From Haemaphysalis longicornis (Eukaryota; Arthropoda; Arachnida; Ixodida; Ixodidae), in the NCBI GenBank assembly GCA_013339765.2, contig CM023454.1:63989878-64053877 (forward strand): a DNA stretch of 64,000 bases, in the 5' to 3' direction. The position numbers were made by a program, and so were the translations under genes. The notes below the pieces were generated by a model that did no database searches, was not told the origin of the DNA, and was given only the letters and a program-made list of their open reading frames with translations. This document shows, in pieces, positions 10,089 through 20,529 of this stretch. Numbering within the stretch: the stretch's first letter is position 1; every line of letters starts with the position of its first letter.

Positions 10089-11294
10089 ATGTTCAACCAA
10101 GCCGATCGTCCCTTCATTCTGCAGCAGCCACGGAATCCGCCATCATTCCGAGGAGCCCCACAGAAGACCCAGAAGAATGGTTGGAGAAACTGGAGCGTGT
10201 GCGGAAATTCAACAGGTGGGACGACGAAGAAACGTTCCGGCATCTTTTTTTTTTACTTGGAAGATTCGGCTCGCACTTGGTTCGAGAACCACGAGAGCTC
10301 CTTGACAAACTAGGCTCAGTTCAAACGCGATGTCCTGAAGAGCTTTACTTCTGTGGTCAGAAAAGAACGCGCAGCGCTTTTTCTGGAAACTTGAACCCAG
10401 CACCCCAACGAAGGGGTCATGATCTTCGTTGAGGAGATGAAGTGACTTTTTCGCCGTGCGACCCAGAAATGACGGGAGAAAAGAAACTACGGTTTCTGAC
10501 GCGAGGTGTGAAGCAAGAGCTCTTCGCGTGCCTTGTTCGCAACCCCCCCAAGACCGTGACCGAATTCGCGTCTGAGGCCGTCGCGATAGAGAAGACGCTC
10601 GAAATCCGAACGAGGCAGTACGACCGCCCTATCAATTCGCTGGTTTCGGAGACGATTCGTGCCCGAGCTAATAACTCCGACTCACTACGCGACACCATCC
10701 GTGCAGTGGTAAGGGAGGAGCTGCGGAAACTTTTCCTGACGACGACGCCACACCCTCAAGTCGCCTCCCTGAATGACGTGATCCGGGAAGAAGTACAGCA
10801 GGCTTTGGGAACTTTTATGCCGTCCGAAGCACTCCACAAACCAGAGGCTATGGCCTACTCCGCGGCTGTTCGACGACACCGCCCTGCCCCAACACGACGT
10901 CAAGAGGCCCCACCCTACCGCCGCCCACTGTCGCCCGCCCGACCCTCTGTGGTAAGAAACCAGACGCCGAGGAAGACTGACGTATGGCGAACACCGGATA
11001 ATCGTCCTCTGTTCTACCACTGCGGAGAGACCGACCACGTCTACCGTCGCTGCCCATACAAGAGACTCAGACTTCGTGGTTTCTCCGTCGACGCACCACG
11101 CCCCCAACCCGGCCAGCGCCAATTTAATATTGAAGAATACCTGTCGAACACCAGCCGTGGACCAGCCCGTTTCAACCGTTCGCCGTCGCCCTACCCGTAC
11201 CAGTCGCCGGACCGGCGTTGCAGTGCTGTCTTCGCACGTGGAAGGTCCCCCAGCCCACGCGGGGAAAACTAAAGGCGGCAACTTCTGGAGGTGA
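10089..11294 (+). pseudogene. gag: Gypsy gag (copy 2), frameshifted
   Basis: The likely start is the ATG at 10,089. Gag capsid-like sequence follows over three frames (FYLEDSARTWFENHESSLTN, then a TAG at 10,310-10,312 where copy 3 has Trp). An open frame runs 10,442-11,272, with GVKQELFACLVRNP and EIRTRQYDRPINSLVSETI. The C-terminal nucleocapsid has a knuckle at 11,012-11,053 reading FYHCGETDHVYRRC, in which the first Cys is Phe. The tail is rich in Arg, Pro and Ser. Gag would package genomic RNA into particles. Because of the frame breaks and the lost Cys, this copy should not make a working protein. Confidence 0.85.
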
Positions 11295-11479
11295 AGTTAC
11301 ACAACGGGGAAAAACCGAAAACCCTCCAACGACGCAACGATTCGCCGAAGACTGTGACTTACGACATGCCCTCACCCCGACGACCCGACCTAACCCTGAC
11401 GCGACTCCTGAACACGACGACAACCACAAGGTGCGACCCGTACCCGACGTGACCGAACCTTCCGCTCAGACGACTACAA

Positions 11480-11898
11480 CGACGACGCACAGTGCCCGAC
11501 CGTCAACACGCACAAGCCGAGATGCGACGCCCCGACGCACCCGGAACTCGAGGAAGGCAGCGTCCGACGTCCAGTTGTCCATCGACGGCTTTGACGTAGT
11601 CGCCCTCGTAGACACGGCAGCCGACTACTCCGTAATGAGTGGACCATTTGCGTCTAAGCTGAAGAAAGTTGTGACCAGATGGGACGGTCCGCTCATACGC
11701 ACAGCAGGAGGCCACCTTGTGATGCCAAGAGGAACGTGCGCTTCGCGCGTCACCATAGACGGCACGACGTACCCTGCGGTGTTCGTCGTTTTGCCCAAGT
11801 GCACCCGCGACGTAATTCTCGGAATGAACTTTTTGACGGGTAATCGGCACAATAATCGATCTGCAGACCAAGTCGATAACTTTTTTCTCCGAAAATGA
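11480..11898 (+). pseudogene. Gypsy aspartic protease (copy 2)
   Basis: In an open frame running 11,218-11,898 the retropepsin-like domain starts near VQLSIDGFDVVALVD. The active site reads LVDTAADYSVM, so the Gly of Asp-Thr-Gly is Ala. AGGHLVMPRGTCASRVTIDG and DVILGMNFLTGN complete the fold. The enzyme would cleave the Gag-Pol precursor. Copy 3 keeps the Gly (DTGTEY), which shows the Ala is a change in this copy. Downstream lies a spacer of about 0.5 kb before RT. Confidence 0.85.
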
Positions 11899-12369
11899 CG
11901 CCGGAATCGAACCCCCAACACTGTGCAGCTGTAAGGATCGCCGATGATCACGTCACCCCGCCACCCCGCGCAAGTTTGATGATCATCGTCTACTGTGAAG
12001 GTGCTGCTCCCGACGTCGACGCTGTCGTGGAGGGTGACCAAAGGTTGCTTCTTGACCGCGGTGTGTCTGTCGCAAGAGGCATTGCGCGGTTTAGGCAGCG
12101 CAAATCCCACGTTTTGGTCACCAATTTCACCGAGGAGTACCAGCATTTAAACAAGGGCGCTGCAATGGCATTCGTTGAAGAAACGCAACAAGCAAGTGAC
12201 GTGATAGCAGTCGCCGACTTTGAACGCGCACCCGACGATACCTTGAAGCTTCCGCACCCCTTCGACGTGAATCCGGTGCTACCACAAGAAGAAAGGAACA
12301 AGTTCTGGCTTTGCTGCGTGGCTACAGCGAGTGTTTTTCGTCGAACTCAAAGTTACGTCAAACACCTTT

Positions 12370-13110
12370 GGCGAAGCACCGGGTAATAACCGAGGATGGA
12401 GCCCGACCTGCCCGGCAGTCACCGTACCGCGTCTCTTCACACGAGCGGAAAGCCATCCGGACTCAAGTCGGCGACATGCTTAGCGACGGCATAATACAGC
12501 CTTCGAAAAGTCCGTGGGCTGCGCGGGTCGTACTCGTGAAGAAAAAAGACGGCACATTAGGTTCTGCGTTGACTACCGGCGACTGAACAAAATCATCAAA
12601 AAGGACGTGTACCCCCTGCCACGAATCGACGACGCCCTCGACCACCTCCGCCATGCGAAGTACTTCTCATCGATGGATCTGAAGACCGGCTACTGGCAAA
12701 TTGAAGTGGACGAGAGAGACCGAGAGAAAACCCCGGATGGCCTATACGAGTTCAAGGTGATGCTTTCGGGCTGTGCACGGCGCCAGCAACGTTTCAACGA
12801 CTCATGGACACGGTGCTAGCTGGCCTGAAATGGTCACACCGGCCTCGTATACCTCGACGACGTTGTCGTATCCGCCCGGACTTTCGACGAACACGTCGCA
12901 AGGTTGGAGTCTGTACTCGAGGTCCATTCGTACGTCAGGGTTAACGCTGAAGCCTGGAAAGTGCCGTTTCGCGTACGAGGAGCTGAAGTTTTTGGGCCAC
13001 GTCGTCAACGCCGCGGGAGTCCTACCTGACCCGGCAAAAACTTTAGCCATATCTCAAGGCCAAAAGACAAGAAGGGCGTGCGAAGATTTCCCGGACTGTG
13101 CGCATACTAG
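12370..13110 (+). pseudogene. Gypsy reverse transcriptase (copy 2)
   Basis: RT motifs are spread over several frames. A fingers segment (HERKAIRTQVGDMLSDGIIQ, then VVLVKKKDGT) is followed by a frame change at 12,548-12,566, then FCVDYRRLNKI, KDVYPLPRIDDALDHL and FSSMDLKTGYWQIEVDERDR. The palm box VYLDDVVV at about 12,848-12,872 keeps both catalytic Asp residues. A deletion in the ITPDGLYEF region and further shifts follow. The frame change at 12,548-12,566 is shared exactly with copy 3. The enzyme would copy genomic RNA to DNA in the particle. This copy is inactive as it stands. Confidence 0.88.
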
Positions 13111-13149
13111 CGGCGCTTCGTCGCAATCTTCGCACGCATTGAAGACCCG

Positions 13150-13640
13150 CTCACGCGCTTGACGAAAGATAGCACCCCTTTCAGCTGGGATAACGACCAA
13201 GAAAAGGCATTCAGCAAGCTGAAAAAACGCCTGCAAAGCCCGCCCGTGCTCGCTCATTTCGACGGAAACGCCGAAACGGAAATACACACGGACGCCAGTG
13301 ATATAGGCTTGGGTGCCGTCCTCGTCCCAAAAGCAAAGCGGTTGCGAAAGGGTAATCGCCTATGCAAGCCGTGGGCTGTCGAAGGAGGAGAAAAACTACT
13401 CTGCCTCCAAAAAAAAGTGTCTGGCAGTCATATAGGCCATTTCAAAATTTCGCCCATACGTGTATGGTACACCGTTCAAAGATGTGACGGACCACCATGC
13501 GCTGTGTTGGCTCGCCAATTTCAAGGACACCTCTGCCCGTCTTTGTCGGTGGAGTTTGCGCCTGAAAGAGTTCGATGTTACAATCGTCTACAAATCCGGC
13601 AGGAAACACTCCGACGCCGACTGCCTGTCCCGCGCCCCTG
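13150..13640 (+). pseudogene. Gypsy RNase H (copy 2)
   Basis: The domain shows IHTDASDIGLGAVLV (first catalytic Asp in TDAS), then after a frame change a KKKCLAVI segment ending in TAG at 13,433-13,435 where Trp is usual. ISKFRPYVYG, VTDHHALCWLANFKD and the VYKSGRKHSDADCLSRAP end of the domain follow. It would degrade the RNA strand of RNA-DNA hybrids during reverse transcription. Several frame breaks make it a pseudogene. Confidence 0.88.
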
Positions 13641-14966
13641 TCAACCCACCACCACAAGACTCCGATGAAGACAGTGCGTTCTCCGGGGTTGTTACGGGGA
13701 GCGGCCTAGCCTCCCAGCAGAGTACCGACCCCGACTTGCGTGTAATGATCGACTACCTCGAAGGACGAAACGTCGCCGTGCCTAGAGGGTGCAAGCGGAA
13801 CTTACCAGCATCCAGAATCAAAAACGCCGTCCTCGTGAAGAATTGCAGCCCCGCAACGGGAACGAATTATCTACTTGTCATCACCCCAGACCTTCGTGAC
13901 GAAATTTTGGAAGCGTCCCAGGACGACCCGTCTTCCGGACATCTCGGCACAGCTCGGACTTTTGCAAAAATAAAGGCGAAGTATTTCTGGCCCCGCCCTA
14001 CATCCGACGTCACCCACCACGTTTGGAGTTGCCGTGACTGCCAGCGACGAAAACGTCCGCCGACAAGACCCGCCGGATTTCTGCAACCGATCGCCATCCC
14101 GTCGAGACCCTTTCAACAGATTTGAAGGGAGCTTCTAGGCCCGTTCTCTAAGTCACGATCAGAGAACAAGTGGGTTGTCGTAGCGACAGAAGACATGACG
14201 CGCTACGCAGAGACCGCCGCTCTTCCGTGGGTGACTGCACAAGAAGTCGCCAAGTTCTTACAGACCAACTTGTGCTGCGACATGGAACCCCGGAAGTCCT
14301 AATCACGGACCGCGGAACGGCCTTTACCGCGGAGCTGATGCAAGGAATCTTACGCTACAGCAACCCGGATTACCGAAGAACGATGGCGTACCACCCCCAA
14401 ACGAACGGACTAACGGAATGTCTGAACAAGACGATTGCAGATATGCCGTCCATGTACGTCGACGTTGAACATAAGACTTGGGACGAAGTCCTCCCGTATG
14501 TCACGTTTGCGTACAATACAGCGACGCAGGAAACTACGCAGTAGACACCGTTCGGGCCTGTCTACGGAAGACGGCCGACTACGATGCTCGACGCCATGCT
14601 TCCACATGTAGAAGACGACGACTTTAACGCCGACGTCCAAGGATACCTTCAACGTGCGGAGGAGGCCCGCCAGCTCGCTCGAGTTCGTATAACGAGCCAG
14701 CAGCTGCTGGATGCCGGGCGCTACAACCTCCGACGCCGAGACGCCGAGTACCAACCAGGGGATCGTGTGTGGGTTTGAACTCCCATTCGACGACGCGGAC
14801 TCAGTCAGAAGCTTCTCCGACGGTATTTCGGACCCTACCAGATTCTACGAGGTGTTGGCCAATTAACCTACGAAGTGATCCCCAGTGGTGATTCCGGCAC
14901 ATCACAACGATGCACGCGACCCGAAGTCGTCCACGTGGTTCGCCTCAAACCGTACTTCGCAAGATG
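13640..14966 (+). pseudogene. Gypsy integrase (copy 2)
   Basis: The N-terminal zinc domain reads EASQDDPSSGHLGTA ... WSCRDCQRRK. One His of the HHCC set is Gln, while the second His and both Cys remain. The catalytic core is broken. The first Asp region reads RELLGPF with Glu in place of Asp after a TGA. ITDRGTAF keeps the second Asp and TNGLTECLNKT the Glu. The C-terminal part has GDRVWV, then a TGA, then RRYFGPYQILR and VVHVVRLKPYF. Integrase inserts the cDNA ends into the host genome. There is no chromodomain. Confidence 0.88.
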
Positions 14967-15031
14967 ACTAACTTTTTTGTTGTTGTTTTGTTGTTGCTAT
15001 CGTTTTATTTTAGCATCGGGTCGATGCACTC

Positions 15032-15045
15032 TGAGAGGGGGGTAA
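15032..15045 (+). promoter_or_regulatory. Polypurine tract of gypsy copy 2
   Basis: GAGAGGGGGG followed by TAA lies immediately 5' of the 3' LTR start (TGCCG). This is where plus-strand priming takes place in LTR retrotransposons. Copy 3 has a weaker version (GAACGGGAGTG) at 41,220-41,230. Confidence 0.7.
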
Positions 15046-15466
15046 TGCCGCCAACCATGTACGGGTTTGTTTATTTATTGTTTGTTTTTAATGCCCAGCC
15101 GCGCCCGGCTCTGTTATCTGTGTCCCATGCGAAGCACGCGTTCCATTCTTTATTTTTATGCCCCACGGGCTATCTCATTCAGATAAGCAGTGTTTCGCCG
15201 TAACACCGCTAGCCCAGAATAATCTTCTGTGATCTACAATATACTTAATGCGAATCGACGGTTTCAGAAACTCTCGCGCCGAAAGATAAAAGCCTGCACA
15301 GCAGACGCTGCGGCATTCGATTCTGCGATGTTCGCCGACGCACGTCACATTGTAGACCGCTGTTTCGCCGCCTCTGTATTCTTTTGAGTTTTTAGGGGAG
15401 CACAAGTTCGCTCCAATAAACTTGTTTCTTTTCGAAAACAACTGCGTCGTCCCTAGCTTCGTGACA
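15046..15466 (+). repeat. 3' LTR of gypsy copy 2
   Basis: The LTR starts TGCCGCCAACC and ends CTTCGTGACA. It is homologous over its full length to 9,511-9,930. It is followed by ATATAC, and the first four bases match the ATAT before the 5' LTR. Confidence 0.9.
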
Positions 15467-15810
15467 ATATACAAGTATGAGTGAACAAGGTTGACTACCA
15501 GGCAGCAAGAGAAGCGGTCGTTACTTTTAAAAGCTCCAAGCACCCTGCCACCAACATGGCTCAAGAGAAGAACTGAGATCAACAACCCAAGGAGGGTGCA
15601 GTCAATGATTTCGCAGACTTCCCAACGCTTCCGTCCCAGCAATCAGAATATAGTGGAGCCTAAATCGCCTCACCTGCTCTTTGCGTCGATTCTCAGGCCT
15701 AAAAACCACTACGACTGGCATGCAATGCTCCTAGTCAAACCCCAACAAGCCGGCAGCAAGAGCAGCCCATCCACACCTCAAGCTCCTCGTGGCACGTGCT
15801 TTTGAATGCT
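15467..15810 (+). pseudogene. LINE-2 ORF1, right part after the gypsy insertion
   Basis: The reading resumes with a polar, Gln/Ser/Pro-rich tail. DYQAAREAVVTFKSSKHPAT is followed by FADFPTLPSQQSEYSGA in a frame interrupted by TGA and TAA/TAG codons. This is the kind of low-complexity linker found between the knuckles and ORF2 of such LINEs. It fits as the continuation of 8,900-9,510. Confidence 0.6.
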
Positions 15811-15939
15811 GTGTGGTCTGACTTTGCTCCTTTCAGTCACCTGTGGTGCATGCCACATTACCATTACTTGACGTCGTTGCTCCTTTCATGCAGCAATGTC
15901 ATTGAGAACTCGCACTACAATGCGGCTACAAATATACAG

Positions 15940-16910
15940 CGTCAAACTATCATAATTCAATGGACTGCCTGTTGAATAAATCCACGACTATATTATCACC
16001 AACAATTTTCCAACAAGAACCGTTTCCAAAAAATTGCAATGTCTGAATATTACCTGCGCGCTCAGGTTCGGATTTCTGGGTATTCGCTATTGGAATTCAT
16101 GACTGGTAGAAGCCGAAGCATAGTCCGGTTGGCTATTCGGAACAACCTGACTTTTGTTGTCCAAAGGGTGCCCTTTGACACTTCCAGAGAGCATGACGCG
16201 GCCACGGTGAAACAGAATGACGTGAAATTTAGTCATCTTAGGCTACATACTACAACGCGCGAACTTTGACGCCATTTGTCTGCACTACATTTTTAGCAAC
16301 CCGCCTGTCACCGTATGTTCCTACGGGTGGCTTCAAAGCAGAGAAACAGAAGAGAAACGACACTTCACAGAGGAACAACACCTCACGGAAACCCTCTTCT
16401 AAATATCGCTGCCGATACCGCAATACACATCCTAAACACGGCAGCACCAATTTCGTGTGAGGAAAAACATCGAGCACTTCGGAAGTAACAATGATATCTG
16501 TCTCCCTGGTGACATCCGTGTCGAGGTTTGCTGAGGTGGAAAGCTTCTGCAGTGACCATCTTCCAACATACACAGTAATCAAGGGAACTGGTGGTGGTCC
16601 GAAAAATCTCACAGCGTTCACCAGGAATTGGGAGAGGTTTAATGATATTCTGGAGTGTGGCAGTGCCATTTTTACCAATCATAAAAAGATCGCTGACGCT
16701 ATCTCTTACGGGAGGGCTGCGTTCGAGAAACGTTGTTTGTTCCCCAAAGAGGTAGCAGGGATAGACAGAAAGTACGAGCGCCTTTGCGCCCTCCTCAGGA
16801 GAGCAGACGGGCCATCACGTAAGACGACGTTTCCGGACGACATTCCAGTATTTATACGCAGAAAAATGTTCAAAAGCCCTACCGCAAGCTCGCAAAACTG
16901 AGCTGGAGCC
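15940..16910 (+). pseudogene. LINE-2 apurinic-type endonuclease and linker
   Basis: The segment starts with TIIIQWTACRIN (the Asn motif region, damaged). It continues with VRISGYSLLEF, LAIRNNLTFVVQRVPFDTSR and a frameshifted middle, and reaches the SDH box as FCSDHLPTYTVIKG near 16,545. The linker to RT follows (NWERFNDILECG, FPDDIPVFIRRKM). The endonuclease nicks target DNA to start target-primed reverse transcription. The GDFN-type catalytic motif is not readable in any frame. Confidence 0.65.
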
Positions 16911-17139
16911 ACTTCGTCTCTAGGGTAGATCCACGAAAGCCACCAACACGTATATGTCACATTTTTTCGCGCGTTAACAACTTCGTCAAGCCTGCTTCAC
17001 ACGTTATCAAAGGTTGTTCTCCAGAAGGGTGTTAGTAAAGTAAGTGTTGCAGAATTTTGTACGACGATCCCCACTCCGCCCTGCAACGTTGTGATGTCGG
17101 AGGTGTCCGTTTTTTGTCACTCTACCGAAATGGACACTA

Positions 17140-18180
17140 ACGGATCAACCTTTCACCATTGAAGAGCTCACCGGGGCGTTGAATCATCTCAATCTCTCCT
17201 CTTTCCCTGGCGCTGATGGGACCACTATTTGGCCCTACGCCAAATGAGCCCGAAAGCTCTTCATCAGCTCCTCTCCCTGTAAAATGAATCGTGGCAGAGA
17301 GGCCGCCTTGAGGCCAGCTGGAAAATCACTCGGATTGTAGCGATCCCTATACCGGGCATGCCGGCAACAGATATAGATTTGTACCGGCCAATTGCACGGT
17401 TAGGTTGAATGGGCAAGGTGACGGAGAAGATGGTGTTAGATCGGCTTGCTTGGGAGATTGAAAATCGGGGTGTTTATTCATTGGAAATGTTTGAATTCAG
17501 GAGAGGGAAAAGCAGCACGGATCATATACTTTCCTTGGAGGCAGATATTTCGCGACAAAAAGCAGATGGAAATATCATTTATACCTTCTTTTTTGACGTC
17601 AAGGCCGCGTTCGACAGTGTGGCACAGGAAGCTATTTGAAGAGAGATGACGTTCGTATGGCTGTGAGGAGGTATGTACAAGTTGCGCTGCGATTACCTAC
17701 AACGTCACTTCTATATGGTAACCAGTGATGGCGCAACAAACCGAGCATCCTATCACACATGAAGTTCCTCAAGGCGGCCTCTTGAGTCCGACTCTTTTCA
17801 GCATATGCCTTACCCCGCTGCCAAAAGTTGTTCTCCAAGGTGTCAACAATTCACTGCACGCCGATGACTCCTGCATCTGGGCCTAAGGAAAACACTGCGG
17901 AACCACTCGCGCGGCATTTCCGAGAGCGATTCTGGCGATCCGAAAGTACGTCAGATGCAGCGGTTTGATTTTCTTCCCTTACAAGTGTGCAGTGAGTACG
18001 GTCACATGGCATCACGTCTCACGAAATACGCTCAGTGTAGAAGGTACACAGATACCATATCTCAAACACCAGAAATTTCTTGGTGCCGTCTCTGACCTTT
18101 CGATGTCTTGTACTCTCCATATTTGGCATGCTGAGTTTGTCTACAAGGTGCATGCTGAGTGGACAATCTTGAAGATGCCC
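17140..18180 (+). pseudogene. LINE-2 reverse transcriptase
   Basis: RT motifs over several frames are FTIEELTGALNHLNLSS, IVAIPIPGMPATDIDLYRPI, GKVTEKMVLDRLAWEIE and FRRGKSSTDHILSLEADI. They continue with TFFFDVKAAFDSVAQEAI (first catalytic Asp), HEVPQGGLLSPTLFSICL and the YxDD-type box as HADDSCIW near 17,859-17,882. The His for Tyr/Phe change and the frame breaks suggest inactivity. The segment sits between the endonuclease and the RNase H of the same LINE. Confidence 0.75.
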
Positions 18181-19460
18181 CGTGTCCTATCTTCTTAGAC
18201 TCTACCAAGCACTCTTTCTCGGGCTTTTCCGCTGCAGCCTGTTGGCACTACAACAACTATCTTCTACAAATTTGAATCTTGTATCTTCTATTTGTATCTT
18301 CTACAAATTCAGTGCCTGCGGTAGCTTGACGCGTGTGCCTGGGACTTTCCAAGAGCACATCGACAACTGGAACATTGCGGGAAGCTCGGTGCGTGTATGC
18401 GTCAGTGCTTCAACATCAAGAGTGCCTTCGAATGTCTCTACGACATGTCACTCTGTGCCATGCGCATCATCTGGCAGCTATCTGTGCATCAAATGCAACA
18501 AACATGCTTCCAGCAATTTTTCAGCGCCCTGTCAAGCCAGCATTGCCAATGTGTATACTCGCACCACGGAGCATAATAACAATTCCCGGAATGAGAAAAA
18601 AACTCGTCAATGCTGGCACCTTCACTGAAGTTTTTACACTTTGATATATATTTACTGCGTGCTCAGACCACATGCACATTTATGTGGATGGCTCAGTGAC
18701 CCCTGACTCATCTGCCTATGGCTTGTGGATTACGACGGCCCAGTACGCAATCAAGAAAAAACTGGGCCACAAAACATCATCCACCGCTACTTAGCTAGAA
18801 GGTGTAAGGGCTGCCATTCATTTCATTGGTGCACATCATGCTCAGCAATGGATGTTCTTCTTAGACTCTCGGGGTGCCGATCAAGCTCTAAGAAAGCTGT
18901 ACAGCCACTGCAGTCAGCTTGAGTGTGAAATCAGCGAAATCCACACAGCCGTAGTCCACGCGGGCCATCACATCGTGCTTCAATGGCTGAATAGTCATTC
19001 GGGAATAGCGGGAAGTAATACATCTGATGGAGCCGCCAGGACTGGCCAGTCTCTGCATGAAAGGATACGGCTACCTTTATCTTGAGAAGATGGTTTAGCG
19101 ATTATTTCGCGAACTGCTTGGGGTTAGCAGATATTTATTTGGCAGCACCCTCGCAGTGCGTACCCACCTCTGCATGGAATTGACGCTCTCTGTAAATTTC
19201 GCGTTCTACCCGACCTAACATAAGCCTCTGGAAGTGTGCAGCATCGTTGGCGTTTCAACGTGGCTTGCTGCTAAAGTTTGAAGTTCAAAATAGGGTCGCA
19301 GGATTCTCCACTGTGCCCCACATGGGCTGTGCGCGACACTACCAACCACTTGTGTATTTGCCCGTGAGTTCCAGCGGCGCGAGTAACAGTGGTTAGCTGC
19401 CTCTGTCGTGTAAGACGTGGAGCAAACCTGCCGTTGTGTAATTTTCTTGGTTACTGGGCC
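18180..19460 (+). pseudogene. LINE-2 thumb/linker, RNase H and C-terminal finger
   Basis: The linker shows RVCLGLSKSTST and MCILAPRSIITIPGMRKK. The RNase H from about 18,670 reads HIYVDGSVTPDSSAYGLWI (Asp), LEGVRAAIHFIGAHHAQQW (Glu), FLDSRGADQALRKL (Asp) and LQWLNSHSGIAGSNTSDGAA (His/Asp end). All four catalytic positions are recognisable despite stops. Further on, a degraded C-terminal Cys/His segment lies near 19,310-19,370. RNase H removes the RNA template after first-strand synthesis. Confidence 0.75.
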
Positions 19461-19573
19461 AACAAAAAGGACTCATCTTTAGAGCCAAATATTCTGCCTT
19501 TTTTATGGGCGAAGCTCCTTGCTCGGCCGCTGTCGCGTCCCTTGTAGCACCGTGTACTTACCACTGAAAATGA

Positions 19574-20047
19574 TTGTGGCTGGATACCCTACGGTATTGG
19601 TCAATCAAAGATTGGACGAAGAGGCCAAAACGTTCAACGCGGGTCTTTGCTACCCAACAAGGAGAAGATGAAGAAGAAGAGGTTTTCATTCGTCGTCTGC
19701 GAGCTGGAGACACGTACAGGGAGTACGCGACACAAGACGCTCTGCAGAAGGCGACAATCAAGGTGGTAAAATGTCACACACCGAATTTTGCCAACTTACC
19801 CATGGAGATTCACATCGTCCAAAACAAGCCCGTACATAATCACACACACATCGAAGACGTGGACGGGCTTGCCAACAGAGCGGTGGAAAGTGTCAAGCTT
19901 TGCGGGCGAGGGATGCTGGTCTTGACAAGGCTGCGCCTGGTTTCTTACCCACGACTTTCTTGCCTCGACGAGAGTTACGTGGCGCCCTTCCCACTGTGCT
20001 ACAAACTGAGACGCGAGCATGGATACGAACGAGCCTTATGTCCTTAA
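19574..20047 (+). CDS. Open frame of 157 codons, family not recognised
   Basis: An uninterrupted frame begins MWLDTLRYWSIKDW and holds an acidic stretch (GEDEEEEVF) followed by IRRLRAGDTYREYATQDALQ. I do not recognise a domain. Its position between the 3' end of LINE-2 and a gypsy remnant makes a transposon origin likely, for example a LINE ORF1 piece, but this is not shown by any motif. It could also be chance. Confidence 0.25.
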   Translation: MWLDTLRYWSIKDWTKRPKRSTRVFATQQGEDEEEEVFIRRLRAGDTYREYATQDALQKATIKVVKCHTPNFANLPMEIHIVQNKPVHNHTHIEDVDGLANRAVESVKLCGRGMLVLTRLRLVSYPRLSCLDESYVAPFPLCYKLRREHGYERALCP

Positions 20048-20529
20048 CTCATTCAGATCGTGCGTGCTGTCATGAATACCTATAACAACGTGTCGAGTCT
20101 TTATATGATGTGCGGGCGAATGTTTCGCAGTTTTGCCGATAAGCATCTAAGCTTCACCCCTCTTATCATCATTCACTTCGTGTAGAGTGCGGGATTCATT
20201 TTAGGGATTCTTGACTAGACAGAACCTTGTAATTGTTCCATTGTGCCCATGGCTACATATTGAGCTGTTTGCGTCGTCATTAGTTTTTTACTCCATTTTG
20301 TTATTAGGCGCTCAGCGCTTCCTGGGCTTAATTTGCTCTACTTTGTTTACTTACTTTATTTAGAGTTTTTTTCCTTGCATTTTATCGCGCGCCCTTTTTT
20401 ATTTGCATTTGTTTTGTTTGTAGTTGTTGCCTTCCCTGTCTGCACATTCACTTCAATGCATTGTAATCACCCCCATCTGCCGCAGCAAGCACTGCCTCTA
20501 CCAGACCTGACCTCTCCAGGCCTAAGTAA

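Larger units (their letters stand above)
9511..15466 (+). mobile_element. Ty3/gypsy family A, copy 2, nearly full length
   Basis: An element of about 5.96 kb has two LTRs of about 420 bp (9,511-9,930 and 15,046-15,466), a candidate primer site after the 5' LTR and a polypurine tract before the 3' LTR. The internal region has Gag, protease, RT, RNase H and integrase in Ty3/gypsy order. It is flanked by ATAT on both sides, a candidate 4-bp target duplication, and sits in the ORF1 of LINE-2. The two LTRs differ at a few dozen positions by eye, so the insertion is not recent. Many frameshifts and stops make it non-autonomous. Confidence 0.93.
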
